This document shows positions 56,403-64,000 of a stretch of DNA of 64,000 nt, in pieces. Below the pieces are notes generated by a model. The model saw only the letters and a program-made list of their open reading frames with translations. It did no database searches and was not told the DNA's origin. This DNA comes from Chromohalobacter israelensis (lineage in GTDB: Bacteria; Pseudomonadota; Gammaproteobacteria; Pseudomonadales; Halomonadaceae): NCBI GenBank assembly GCA_000761475.1, contig JQNW01000001.1, positions 496,001 through 560,000 on the forward strand, given 5' to 3'. Every line of letters starts with the position of its first letter. Positions within the stretch are counted from its first letter, which is position 1. Made by a program: the position numbers and the translations under genes.

Positions 56403-56684
56403 CTCATCTCCTGAAGTGAAACATCCCGACCACCATTGTCGCGCTTCGCACGGGGGGTTGACCACCTTGCCTTTCTAGCCGGCTCCTGCTGGGTCTTCCT
56501 TTTCCCCACGCTTGCCCACAGTTCACTGGGACGAGATTGTGGATAAACGTGGGACAACCTTCGCTTGGCCAAGATTGACGCCGCTCACGCATGAATGGTC
56601 ATTTTTTGATCAACACGATGCCTCGGGGGGCTGGTCAGCGTGCGTCTCGAACGCTACAGTGCCGCCCTCGATTCCGGAGGCAGC

Positions 56685-57719
56685 ATGCAGTCGATCACCA
56701 CACTCAGTGAATTCTTCCAACGCACCGGCGCAGAGGTACGCCTTTTCGACATGGGGCGTCGTGTTGCGCCGTTCGATACCACACGGCTTGCCGAATTCGA
56801 GGCCGGCGACGCGCCCTGGCCTCTGCCCTGGAACGGGCAGGCACGCCTGGCCTGTGCCTTTCGCCTGGGGAGCGACGCGTCCAGCGAGCCACTGATCTGG
56901 TTCCTGGCGCTGCCGCTCGACGAACAGGGGCTGCTGGTGCCGGGACCGCGCGATGCCTTCATCGAGCGTCTGCTCGAAACACTGGGGCGTACGGTGGAAA
57001 CCGTGGGGCGCGACGATGCGCCACAAATCGATAACCTGATGCGCGACAACCCGCTGGTCTTCACGCCCGACCTCCACCAGCAAGCCATGCTGCATGCCCA
57101 GGCCGCGCACGCCTTCGCGCAGCCCACGAGCCAGCATTACGGCCTGGCGCAGGCCTATCTCATCGACGCCGATGCCAACGTCAACTGGCAAATGCTGGGC
57201 TTGCAGGGCATCGCGGATGTCGTGGTCCACCTGCAACGCGAGGCCGAAGCCAAGCTGGCCACGCGAATCGCGCACTTGCCTGTCGAGGTCTTGCGGCCGC
57301 TCTGCTACTGTATGGAACATTGCGACGTGGTCGACGCAAGTCTGGTCCCGCTTCGTGAACGCGCCGAACGTGCCGCTCGCGAAGGCGACCTGGAAACGCT
57401 GTGCGCCATCATTCGTGCCCTGGGTGCTGGACGCGACCCGCGTGTCGGCGACTGGTACGATGCGTTGCTCGAGGATGATGCCGCCTGTGGCCCGGATGTG
57501 CTCGCCGCCATGGCGGCACGCGGCTGGTCGCATCTCGAGGATGCCCAGCGCTTGCCACGCTTTCTCACGCGGCTGGCCGACAACCCCAACGCCAACTTCA
57601 CCGCCCTGGTGCGCGACCTGGCCCTGGTGCCACGCCTGCGCCTGCCGGTGCTGATGACGCTTCGCCAAGCCAGTGCCGACTCCGCCATCGGACGGCGTCT
57701 GGCCGAACTGGAACACTGA
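56685..57719 (+). CDS. DUF3549 family protein
   Basis: 344 aa, predicted soluble and largely helical. The N-terminal block TTLSEFFQRTGAEVRLFDMGRRVAP is the family hallmark (Pseudomonas homologues share the LFDMGRRV stretch). The rest lacks known catalytic motifs; the C-terminal half contains repeated helical pairs with the motif RxLxxG and short Leu-rich segments. GGAGG lies 6 nt upstream of the ATG at 56685; the frame is open to 56640 without a site. It is followed 3 nt later by rimB. The family call rests on the N-terminal block. Confidence 0.75.
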   Translation: MQSITTLSEFFQRTGAEVRLFDMGRRVAPFDTTRLAEFEAGDAPWPLPWNGQARLACAFRLGSDASSEPLIWFLALPLDEQGLLVPGPRDAFIERLLETLGRTVETVGRDDAPQIDNLMRDNPLVFTPDLHQQAMLHAQAAHAFAQPTSQHYGLAQAYLIDADANVNWQMLGLQGIADVVVHLQREAEAKLATRIAHLPVEVLRPLCYCMEHCDVVDASLVPLRERAERAAREGDLETLCAIIRALGAGRDPRVGDWYDALLEDDAACGPDVLAAMAARGWSHLEDAQRLPRFLTRLADNPNANFTALVRDLALVPRLRLPVLMTLRQASADSAIGRRLAELEH

Positions 57720-57722
57720 TGC

Positions 57723-58160
57723 ATGAAAGCATTGCCCTATCAAGCCAAGGCCGTGATCGGCCGGCGCGAGATGGTCACGCTGCCCGAGCTGGGGCTGACG
57801 CTATGCGCTAAAATCGATACCGGTGCCCGCACGTCGGCACTGCACGCCGAGGACATCGAAACCTTCGAGCGGCAAGGCCATCTCTGGGTGCGTTTCATCA
57901 CGCGCGGCGGCGGACCGGAAGCGCCCTCGCACGCGCTCGAGTTGCCACTGTACGATCGCCGCAAGGTCAGGAGCTCGAACGGCATCGAGCAGTGGCGCTA
58001 TGTCATTCGTACGCACATGCAGCTCGGCGGGCTCGACTATCCCATCGAGCTGACCCTGACCGACCGTCGCAGCATGCGCCACCCCATGCTGCTCGGACGA
58101 CGCGCACTGCGCCGCCTCCTGGTCGCGCCCGGCGCGGCCTTCCTGCACGGCGAGCCTTGA
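57723..58160 (+). CDS. rimB: RimB-like retropepsin-type protease for S6 modification
   Basis: 145 aa. The PF05618-type motif AKIDTGARTSALHA carries Asp32 in a D-T-G-A retropepsin-like active site. VRFITRGG, RRKVRSSNGIEQWRYVIRT and LTLTDRRSMRHPMLLGRRAL (the second conserved block ending in a G-R-x-A-L pattern) fit the family, which has been annotated as ATP-dependent zinc protease. In Pseudomonas RimB works with RimA and RimK on ribosomal protein S6. Its start comes 3 nt after the DUF3549 stop and it leads into rimK, so these are one unit. Confidence 0.85.
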   Translation: MKALPYQAKAVIGRREMVTLPELGLTLCAKIDTGARTSALHAEDIETFERQGHLWVRFITRGGGPEAPSHALELPLYDRRKVRSSNGIEQWRYVIRTHMQLGGLDYPIELTLTDRRSMRHPMLLGRRALRRLLVAPGAAFLHGEP

Positions 58161-58193
58161 TGTCACCGACCTCGCCACCACGTGGAGACGACC

Positions 58194-59102
58194 ATGCATA
58201 TTGGCATTCTTTCCCGCAATCGCAGGCTGTATTCCACACGGCGCCTGGTCGAGGCCGCCGAAGCGCGTGGGCATACCGCGCGCGTGGTCGATACCCTGCG
58301 CTGCTACATGAACATTGCCTCCCACCGGCCGTCGATTCACTACAAAGGCGAGGAGATCGAGCCCTTCGACGCCATCGTGCCTCGCATCGGTGCTTCCGTG
58401 ACCTTCTATGGCTGTGCGGTACTTCGCCAGTTCGAGATGATGAGCACCTATGTCCTCAACGATTCGGTGTCGATCACCCGCTCGCGCGACAAGCTCCGCT
58501 CCCTGCAGCTGCTGTCACGCAAGGGGCTGGGGCTGCCGGTGACCGGCTTCGCTCATTCCCCGGATGACATTCCCGACCTGATCACCATGGTCAAGGGCGC
58601 GCCGCTGGTCATCAAGCTGCTGGAAGGCACCCAGGGGATCGGGGTGGTGCTCGCCGAAACCAACCAGGCAGCCGAGTCGGTCATTCAGGCGTTCATGGGC
58701 ATGAAAGCCAATATCATGGTTCAGGAGTACATCAAGGAAGCCAAGGGCGCCGATGTGCGTTGCCTGGTCATCGGCGACAAGGTCGTCGCCGCGATGAAAC
58801 GCCAGGCGGCCGAAGGCGAGTTCCGCTCCAACCTGCATCGCGGAGGCACCGCCAGTGTCATCCGCATCACGCCGGAGGAGCGCTCCACGGCGATCCGCGC
58901 GGCCAAGGCGATGGGGCTGCGCATCGCAGGGGTAGATCTACTACGCTCCAATCACGGCCCCGTGATCATGGAGGTCAACTCCTCGCCGGGCTTGCAAGGC
59001 ATCGAGACCGCCACGGGCAAGGACATCGCCGGCCAGATCATCGAGTATATCGAGAAGAACGCCAGCACGCCCCGCAAGGCGCCCCCCAAGCCCAAAGGCT
59101 AG
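58194..59102 (+). CDS. rimK: ribosomal protein S6 glutamate ligase
   Basis: An ATP-grasp enzyme that adds glutamate residues to the C-terminus of ribosomal protein S6. 302 aa, the usual size. [58 protein letters not shown] (ATP-grasp Lys/Gly loop), [37 protein letters not shown] and [14 protein letters not shown] are all present. Start: ATG at 58194 with GGAG 7 nt upstream; the upstream in-frame GTG at 58182 is itself the G of GTGGAG and not likely used. It is the last gene after DUF3549 and rimB. No rimA is seen. Confidence 0.95.
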   Translation: MHIGILSRNRRLYSTRRLVEAAEARGHTARVVDTLRCYMNIASHRPSIHYKGEEIEPFDAIVPRIGASVTFYGCAVLRQFEMMSTYVLNDSVSITRSRDKLRSLQLLSRKGLGLPVTGFAHSPDDIPDLITMVKGAPLVIKLLEGTQGIGVVLAETNQAAESVIQAFMGMKANIMVQEYIKEAKGADVRCLVIGDKVVAAMKRQAAEGEFRSNLHRGGTASVIRITPEERSTAIRAAKAMGLRIAGVDLLRSNHGPVIMEVNSSPGLQGIETATGKDIAGQIIEYIEKNASTPRKAPPKPKG

Positions 59103-59142
59103 GACGAGCGCCCGAAGGTGACGCCCCTGTCGATGCGCCTTC

Positions 59143-59173
59143 ACCCCGGGGGAATTTTTCTTACCCCCGGGGT
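59143..59173 (+). other. 10-bp GC hairpin with AT loop before the four-helix protein gene
   Basis: ACCCCGGGGG and CCCCCGGGGT pair perfectly around AATTTTTCTTA. Each arm contains a self-complementary CCCCGGGG. It lies in the 126-nt gap between rimK and the next gene, and is followed 5 nt later by AAACGCTGTTTCC, the same 11-mer type as before ompW. It may end the rimK transcript or act in the leader. Confidence 0.5.
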
Positions 59174-59228
59174 AGCAAAACGCTGTTTCCACCCGCACAA
59201 TTTGCGTCACCGGAGGAGGTGACCGCCC

Positions 59229-59663
59229 ATGTTTCTTGATAATCGCCAGGTGGCGATGGACAGCGTGCTGGAAGCGCTGGCCGATAGTCTCGATTATTTC
59301 CAGGATAACTTCGAGCGCCTGCGCCCCGCGTTGCGTGACAGCTTGAAGCCTCACTATGAAGAACGCGGCAAGGCCCTGCGCGAGTTGCAGGAACTCGCCA
59401 AGACGCATCTCGATCTGCTGCCGCGCGATGCCGACGTGGAGCGTGACGATTACCTCTGGCTGTGGAGCCGCATCAAGAGCTTCGTGGGTAACGACAGTCA
59501 AGTGCTGATCGGCGAGCTTCTCGAGCAGGAGCGCGTCTTGATGCAGGCCCTGGGCACGGCGTTCACCCATCCGCTACCGGACCCGCTGGAGCCGGCGCTG
59601 GAACGCTGCTGGAAGAACTGCCGCGCCTTGATCCGCGAGCTCAACGCCCAGCACAAGCGCTGA
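59229..59663 (+). CDS. hypothetical four-helix-bundle protein, possibly DUF2383/PA2169 type
   Basis: 144 aa, entirely helical in appearance with no membrane segment. The first helix is VLEALADSLDYFQDNF, the second LRELQELAKTHLDLLPR, then WLWSRIKSFVGNDSQVLIGELLEQERVL, then LERCWKNCRALIRELNAQ. The charged and Leu-rich heptads, the length and the G-N-D-S-Q-V-L-I stretch before a Glu-Glu-type helix resemble DUF2383 (PA2169-like) ferritin-fold proteins, but the family's metal ligands cannot be confirmed here. GGAGGAGG lies 8 nt before the ATG. It lies downstream of rimK and convergent with sanA. Confidence 0.55.
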   Translation: MFLDNRQVAMDSVLEALADSLDYFQDNFERLRPALRDSLKPHYEERGKALRELQELAKTHLDLLPRDADVERDDYLWLWSRIKSFVGNDSQVLIGELLEQERVLMQALGTAFTHPLPDPLEPALERCWKNCRALIRELNAQHKR

Positions 59664-59672
59664 CAGGCGGCC

Positions 59673-60386
59673 TTACTCCTCCCCGGCCGCCTTGCCCTTG
59701 AGCGGCTCGAAAATCGGCAGTGTCTCCGGGGGCCCCAGAAAATAGGGATCGCGCCCCCACAGATAGAGATCGCCGACGGCAGCCGCTCGCGCCAGCCACT
59801 CGCGCAGCCAGAGCTGCCACTCGCCGCTGACTTTCCCCCCGGGAACCGCACAGCCCTGCGCCTTCAGCCCCGCCGCATCGGCGATGAACAGCGCCCGCGG
59901 CAGATGCCAGGCCTGAGAAACCAGCAACACGTGCTCGACACCGAAGATGCGACGCGCACGCACCACACTGTCGAAGGTACTGAAACCGGCATAATCCAGG
60001 GTCATGTCGTCGCTGGCGACGTTGCGTGCCCGCAGAGCCCGCCACATGGCGATCGGCTCATTGTAGTAACGGGTGCGATTGTCGCCGGAAAGCAGGAGAT
60101 GGCGCACGTGGCCGAGCCGCAGCAATTGCGCCGCCGCTTCCATGCGTGCGGTGAAATAGGGGTTGTGGCCTCCGCCGCGCAGGCCTTCGGCGGTACCGAA
60201 GACCAGGCCGACCGGTTCGGTGGCGCAAAGCAGCGTGTCATGCTGAATGCGCCCGGCGGTCTTGGCGAACACCCAGAGGTTGAGCGCCACAACCACCGCA
60301 AGCACGGACACCACGCCGACAAGACACCACTTGAACAGTCGCCGCCCCCACCGTTTCAGTCCACGGCGGCTCTTTTCTCGCGGCAT
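59673..60386 (-). CDS. sanA: SanA/YdcF-like DUF218 membrane protein
   Basis: 237 aa with one N-terminal membrane helix (CLVGVVSVLAVVVALNLWVF) after a basic tail. The periplasmic DUF218 domain has VFGTAEGLRGG, FTARMEAAAQLLRLG, LLLSGDNRTRYYNEP, DYAGFSTFDSVVRARRIF and SQAWHLPRALFIADAAG, matching E. coli SanA (vancomycin exclusion at high temperature). The start ATG at 60386 has GGAG 6 nt upstream; a TTG at 60398 is the alternative. A GGCGGCC/GGCCGCC hairpin at 59666-59691 sits at its 3' end, near the converging gene. Confidence 0.85.
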   Translation of the reverse strand: MPREKSRRGLKRWGRRLFKWCLVGVVSVLAVVVALNLWVFAKTAGRIQHDTLLCATEPVGLVFGTAEGLRGGGHNPYFTARMEAAAQLLRLGHVRHLLLSGDNRTRYYNEPIAMWRALRARNVASDDMTLDYAGFSTFDSVVRARRIFGVEHVLLVSQAWHLPRALFIADAAGLKAQGCAVPGGKVSGEWQLWLREWLARAAAVGDLYLWGRDPYFLGPPETLPIFEPLKGKAAGEE

Positions 60387-60440
60387 GCTTGTCTCCAACG
60401 AAAGGGCTCACGGGCCCGTCAGGGCAACGCCTCGCGAAAG

Positions 60441-61004
60441 CTAGAACATGCCCAGTTCCAGCTTCGCCTCCTCGGTCATCATCTCACGACTCCAGGGCGG
60501 GTCGAAAACGATCTCGATGTGCGTCTTGGAGACTTGCGCCGCGCCCATGATCTTGCGCCTGGCATCCTCGGCGATCACCTCGCCCATCCCGCATCCGGGC
60601 GCGGTCAATGTCATGCGAATGGTCACCATGGTCTCGCCGTTGAGCAAGTGCTCGATACGACACCCGTAGACCAGCCCCAGGTCGACGATGTTGACCGGAA
60701 TCTCCGGATCGAAGCACGTCCGCAGCTGCTCCCAGATGAAGGCCTCGAGCTGTTCATCGTCGACGTGCTCGGGCAAGGTCGCGCGCGGCACCGACTCGAG
60801 CCCGAGAGCGTCGAGGTCGTAACCCTCGATCAGGAACATGCGACCCTCGAACCCCACACTGACCGTACCGCCCTTGGCCTGCATCACCGAGACGATGCTG
60901 TCTTCGGTCAAGGTCACGCTCTTGCCGAAGGGGATCGAGATCGCGTTGACGTCGCGCTGCAAGGGCATTTCCTGCCCTTTGTAGAGGCTATCCAGTTGAT
61001 CCAT
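60441..61004 (-). CDS. sufT: Fe-S cluster assembly protein SufT
   Basis: 187 aa of the MIP18/PaaD family. The N-terminal part (VNAISIPFGKSVTLTEDSIVSV) is specific to SufT-type proteins. The C-terminal MIP18 domain has FDPEIPVNIVDLGLVYG, VTIRMTLTAPGCGMGEV and VFDPPWSREMM, with the conserved cysteine in APGCGMG. It helps load or deliver Fe-S clusters to a subset of targets. It is the last gene of the suf run, 10 nt after sufS, with ACGGAGACGGC before its start. Confidence 0.92.
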   Translation of the reverse strand: MDQLDSLYKGQEMPLQRDVNAISIPFGKSVTLTEDSIVSVMQAKGGTVSVGFEGRMFLIEGYDLDALGLESVPRATLPEHVDDEQLEAFIWEQLRTCFDPEIPVNIVDLGLVYGCRIEHLLNGETMVTIRMTLTAPGCGMGEVIAEDARRKIMGAAQVSKTHIEIVFDPPWSREMMTEEAKLELGMF

Positions 61005-61014
61005 GCCGTCTCCG

Positions 61015-62256
61015 TTAGCGCACCATGGCGATGACTTTCTCCAGGGCCTCGACGAACGCGTCGACCTCTTCGGGCGTATTGTACGCCGCCAGAGACGCGC
61101 GACAGGTTGCCTCGAGCCCCATGCTGGCCAGGACGGGTTGCGCGCAGTGATGCCCGGTACGTATGGCCACGCCCAGTTGATCGATCAGCAAGCCGATATC
61201 CTGGGCGTGCACGCCATCGACCACGAACGACAGCACGCTGACCTTGTCAGGCGCCGTCCCGATCAGGCGCAGCCCCTCGACATCGCGCAACTTGGCCGTG
61301 GCGCGCTCGAGAAGCTGCCCTTCCCAGGCCGCCATCATGTCGATGCCGGTGGCGGCGACCCAGTCCAGTGCCGCGCCGAGGGCGATCACTTCGGCGATGG
61401 CCGGCGTGCCCGCCTCGAACTTGTGCGGTATGTCGCTGTATACCGTGCCCTGATCGAAGGACACACGACTGATCATCTCGCCGCCCCCCTGCCAGGGCGG
61501 CATCGCTTCGAGCAGCGCTTCGCGGCCGTAGAGCACGCCCACCCCGGTGGGCCCGTACATCTTGTGCCCCGAGAACGCGTAGAAATCGACACCCAGCGCG
61601 TGCACGTCGACACGCTGATGCGGTACCGCCTGGGCACCGTCGACGAGAATCAGAGCATCGTGGGCATGGGCCTCACGCGCCATCTCGGCCACTGGATTGA
61701 CGGTCCCCAGGGCATTGGAGACGTGATTGACGCACACCAGCCGCGTACGTTCGCCCAGCAATTCACGATAGGCCGCCTGGTCGAGCACGCCGCGCTCATC
61801 GACGGGGATCACCTTGAGCGTCACATCCAGTGCCTCGGCCAGCATCTGCCAGGGCACGATATTGGAGTGGTGCTCCATCAAGGAGACCAGGATCTCGTCC
61901 CCCGGACGCAGGTTGGCTCGCCCCCAGCTATTGGCGACCAGGTTGATGGCCTCGGTGGTGCCCCGGGTGAAGATGATTTCGCGACTCGATGCCGCCCCCA
62001 GCCACGCGCGAACCTTGTCGCGCGTACCTTCATAGGCTGCCGTGGCCTCGTCGGCCAGGGTATGCAGCCCGCGATGAATATTGGCGTTGTAACGCCGGTA
62101 ATAATCATCCAGCGTCTCGATGACCGCTGACGGCGTCTGGGTGGTCGCAGCATTATCCAGATAGATCAGCGGCTTGCCATGCACTTCCCGCTCGAGAATC
62201 GGAAAGTCACGGCGGACACGGGCCACGTCCAGCATCGGCTCGGAAAGGGCGTTCAT
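61015..62256 (-). CDS. sufS: cysteine desulfurase SufS
   Basis: PLP enzyme that takes sulfur from cysteine for Fe-S assembly. 413 aa. HGKPLIYLDNAATTQTP at the N-terminus; HHSNIVPWQ in the middle; PLP lysine in FSGHKMYGPTGVGVLYGRE; catalytic cysteine in IRTGHHCAQPVL, in the short extended-loop form typical of group II SufS. The ATG at 62256 follows the sufD stop by 4 nt with GGAGG 9 nt upstream. No sufE or sufU occurs directly after it. Confidence 0.95.
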   Translation of the reverse strand: MNALSEPMLDVARVRRDFPILEREVHGKPLIYLDNAATTQTPSAVIETLDDYYRRYNANIHRGLHTLADEATAAYEGTRDKVRAWLGAASSREIIFTRGTTEAINLVANSWGRANLRPGDEILVSLMEHHSNIVPWQMLAEALDVTLKVIPVDERGVLDQAAYRELLGERTRLVCVNHVSNALGTVNPVAEMAREAHAHDALILVDGAQAVPHQRVDVHALGVDFYAFSGHKMYGPTGVGVLYGREALLEAMPPWQGGGEMISRVSFDQGTVYSDIPHKFEAGTPAIAEVIALGAALDWVAATGIDMMAAWEGQLLERATAKLRDVEGLRLIGTAPDKVSVLSFVVDGVHAQDIGLLIDQLGVAIRTGHHCAQPVLASMGLEATCRASLAAYNTPEEVDAFVEALEKVIAMVR

Positions 62257-62260
62257 GATG

Positions 62261-63598
62261 TCAGGCCTCCTGCAGGGCGTCGGACACCTCAACCAGGTCC
62301 GCAAGATTGAAACGCTCGGGCAGCTTCCCGGCCACGGCACGCTCGACGCGTTCGGCGATGGCGGGCAGGCGCACCTGATCCATGACCTCGCCGGCGAAGG
62401 CCAGCGTCAGCAGGCCACGCGCCATCTGCTCGTCGATGCCGCGCGTGCGCAACGCGAAGACGGCCTCCTCGTCGAGCTGGCCCGTCGTCGTGCCGTGCGA
62501 GCACTTGACGTCATCGGCGTAGATTTCCAGCTCCGGCTTGGTATCGATCTCGGCACGATCGGACAACAGCAGGTTGGCGTTGTTCTGATACGCCTCGATC
62601 TGCTGGCTGTCGCGCTTGACGATCACCTTGCCGTTGAACACTCCGCGGGCACGGTCGTTGAGAATGCCCTTGTAATTCTCGTTGGAGAACGTTTGCGGCG
62701 CGTTGTGATTGACCAGGGTGTGATTGTCGACGTGCTGGCGCCCTTGCACGAAGAACAGGCCATTGTAGTTGGCCTCGGCACCCTGCGCGTTGAGATCCGT
62801 TACCAGGTCGGTGCGTACCAGCGCGCCTCCCAGGTTGAGGTTGAAGGAGGTGAAGCGCGAATCGCACGCCTGCTCCACATGGATGCTCGCCACGTGCAGG
62901 TCCTCGCTCGAGGCCTCCTGCAGCTTGTAATGATCGACGATCGCGCCACGCTCGAGCATGACCTCGCTGACCACGTTGGTGAAGTTGGCCGCCCCCGTTT
63001 CGCCGGCGTAATGCTCGATCACCGTCGCCTGACTGCGCGCGCCAGCCATGACCAGCACGCGCGGATGGCTCATGCGCGGCGCCTCGTTGGCCCGTGAAGC
63101 GAAGACCACGTAGATCGGCTTGTCGACGACCACGCCCTGGCCGATGCGCACGACCGCGCCTTCTTCGGAAAGCGCCACGTTGAGTGCGGTGAACGGCGAG
63201 AAATCGACACCGGCCAGGCGACCGATGGCCCCCCCGATGGCCTCGTGGTTAGTACGCATCGCCGTGGTCAACGGCTCGATGCTGATCCCCTCGGGCAGTG
63301 CCTCGACATCGGAAAGCGCGGTCGAGAAGACGCCATCGACGAATACCAGACGATAGGCATCCAGCGGCATGGACAACGCTTCGAAGCGCGACGCGCTCAG
63401 TTCGGCATCATCGGTCAGCGCGAACTCGCCTTCGGCAATGCGACGCACGTCGGTGTATTTCCAGGCTTCATCACGCTTGGTGGGAAATCCCAGAGCCTCG
63501 AAGCGCGCTGCACCGGCCTGACGACGTGCCGTCACCCAGGTCGGCTCGTCGCTGAATCGCTCGCCGAGCCGTTGTAGAAAGGCGTGTGCTGCACTCAT
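62261..63598 (-). CDS. sufD: Fe-S cluster assembly protein SufD
   Basis: Part of the SufBC2D scaffold in the cytoplasm. 445 aa, mostly right-handed beta-helix. [22 protein letters not shown] is the SufD N-terminal hallmark, and the C-terminal region includes [24 protein letters not shown] and [27 protein letters not shown], shared by SufB/SufD. Start: ATG at 63598 overlaps the sufC stop as ATGA. It lies between sufC and sufS, as in the sufCDS order of many gammaproteobacteria. Confidence 0.95.
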   Translation of the reverse strand: MSAAHAFLQRLGERFSDEPTWVTARRQAGAARFEALGFPTKRDEAWKYTDVRRIAEGEFALTDDAELSASRFEALSMPLDAYRLVFVDGVFSTALSDVEALPEGISIEPLTTAMRTNHEAIGGAIGRLAGVDFSPFTALNVALSEEGAVVRIGQGVVVDKPIYVVFASRANEAPRMSHPRVLVMAGARSQATVIEHYAGETGAANFTNVVSEVMLERGAIVDHYKLQEASSEDLHVASIHVEQACDSRFTSFNLNLGGALVRTDLVTDLNAQGAEANYNGLFFVQGRQHVDNHTLVNHNAPQTFSNENYKGILNDRARGVFNGKVIVKRDSQQIEAYQNNANLLLSDRAEIDTKPELEIYADDVKCSHGTTTGQLDEEAVFALRTRGIDEQMARGLLTLAFAGEVMDQVRLPAIAERVERAVAGKLPERFNLADLVEVSDALQEA

Positions 63599-64000
63599 GC
63601 GACAGACTCCTCCAGCACCCATTCATAACCCCGCGTTTCGAGCTCGTGGGCGAGGTTCTTGTCGCCGGACTTGACGATGCGCCCGTCCACCAGGACGTGC
63701 ACATGATCCGGCACGATATGTTCGAGCAGCCGCTGGTAGTGGGTCACCATGAGAATGGCGCGATCCTGGCTGCGCAGCGAGTTGACCCCTTCGGCGACGA
63801 TCTTCATGGCATCGATGTCGAGCCCCGAGTCGATCTCGTCGAGCATCGCCAGCTTGGGTTGCAGTACCAGCATCTGCAGGATCTCGTTGCGCTTTTTCTC
63901 GCCGCCCGAAAACCCTTCGTTGACCGCACGCTGCAGGAAGCTGCCATCCATCTTCATGAAGCTCAGCTTCTCGCGCACCAGTTTCATGAATTCCGGGGCC
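63595..64000 (-). CDS. sufC: SufC ATPase (N-terminal end cut off by window edge)
   Basis: ABC-type ATPase of the SufBC2D complex. The visible 134 C-terminal residues read in frame to the right edge. The ABC signature [15 protein letters not shown], Walker [13 protein letters not shown] (with the catalytic Glu and D-loop) and the switch His in [10 protein letters not shown] are present; the Walker A is off the window. [19 protein letters not shown] closes the protein. It precedes sufD with an ATGA overlap; sufB is presumably further right. Confidence 0.95.
   Translation of the reverse strand, partial: APEFMKLVREKLSFMKMDGSFLQRAVNEGFSGGEKKRNEILQMLVLQPKLAMLDEIDSGLDIDAMKIVAEGVNSLRSQDRAILMVTHYQRLLEHIVPDHVHVLVDGRIVKSGDKNLAHELETRGYEWVLEESVA

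Overview
The window looks like a chromosomal segment of a GC-rich gammaproteobacterium, most probably a halophilic member of the Halomonadaceae (Chromohalobacter or Halomonas type). This is an inference from gene content and order: an nnr-tsaE-amiB-mutL-miaA-hfq-hflX-hflK-hflC-hisZ-purA run, a truA-trpF-trpBA-accD-folC-dedD-cvpA-purF-metZ run, two Na+-coupled symporters, and a pruR/putA/putP-like proline module. It was not checked by any search. Almost all of the DNA is dense, ordinary coding sequence. I see no insertion sequence, prophage or CRISPR array.

Layout. 1-953: 5'-part of a DUF1266 gene cut by the left edge. 1157-3899: gabD-gabT (GABA to succinate). 3968-11609: an envelope region with an OafA-like acyltransferase, a small GlsB/YeaQ membrane protein, opgH and opgG (osmoregulated periplasmic glucan backbone) and a GtrII-like membrane glucosyltransferase. 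11830-13425: an SSS sodium/solute symporter with a long dyad upstream. 13625-26840 (minus): purA, hisZ and the hflC/K/X-hfq-miaA-mutL-amiB-tsaE-nnr superoperon. 26937-29734: queG, orn and rsgA. 29806-41786 (minus): metZ, purF, cvpA, dedD, folC, accD, trpA, trpB, trpF, truA, fimV, many with overlapping start and stop codons.

41960-46030: small stress proteins (a 52-aa YqaE/Pmp3 protein and a 92-aa unknown), a peroxiredoxin-glutaredoxin fusion followed by a pyridine-nucleotide disulfide reductase and a CBS-domain protein, then tRNA-Gly(CCC). The tRNA is followed by 80-bp repeats that carry a copy of its 3' end, resembling the rtT repeats of E. coli tyrT. 46206-53621: a TctC-type binding protein, an unknown membrane protein, an AraC regulator, trifunctional-minus (no DNA-binding domain) putA, and putP.

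53681-60386: gtrA-gtrB, ompW with a triple AAAC-N3-GTTT motif at its promoter, yqcC, a DUF3549 gene with rimB-rimK (S6 glutamylation), a four-helix protein and a SanA-like protein. 60441-64000 (minus): sufC (cut by the right edge), sufD, sufS and sufT for iron-sulfur cluster assembly.

How the parts connect: GABA and proline catabolism plus the symporters feed amino-acid carbon and compatible-solute turnover. OpgGH, the acyltransferase, GtrII, GtrAB and OmpW concern the envelope. The hfq/hfl and RimBK genes act on post-transcriptional control and proteostasis. The least explained items are the tRNA-associated repeats with a neighbouring orphan terminator, the ompW motif array and the Prx-Grx/flavoprotein/CBS cassette.
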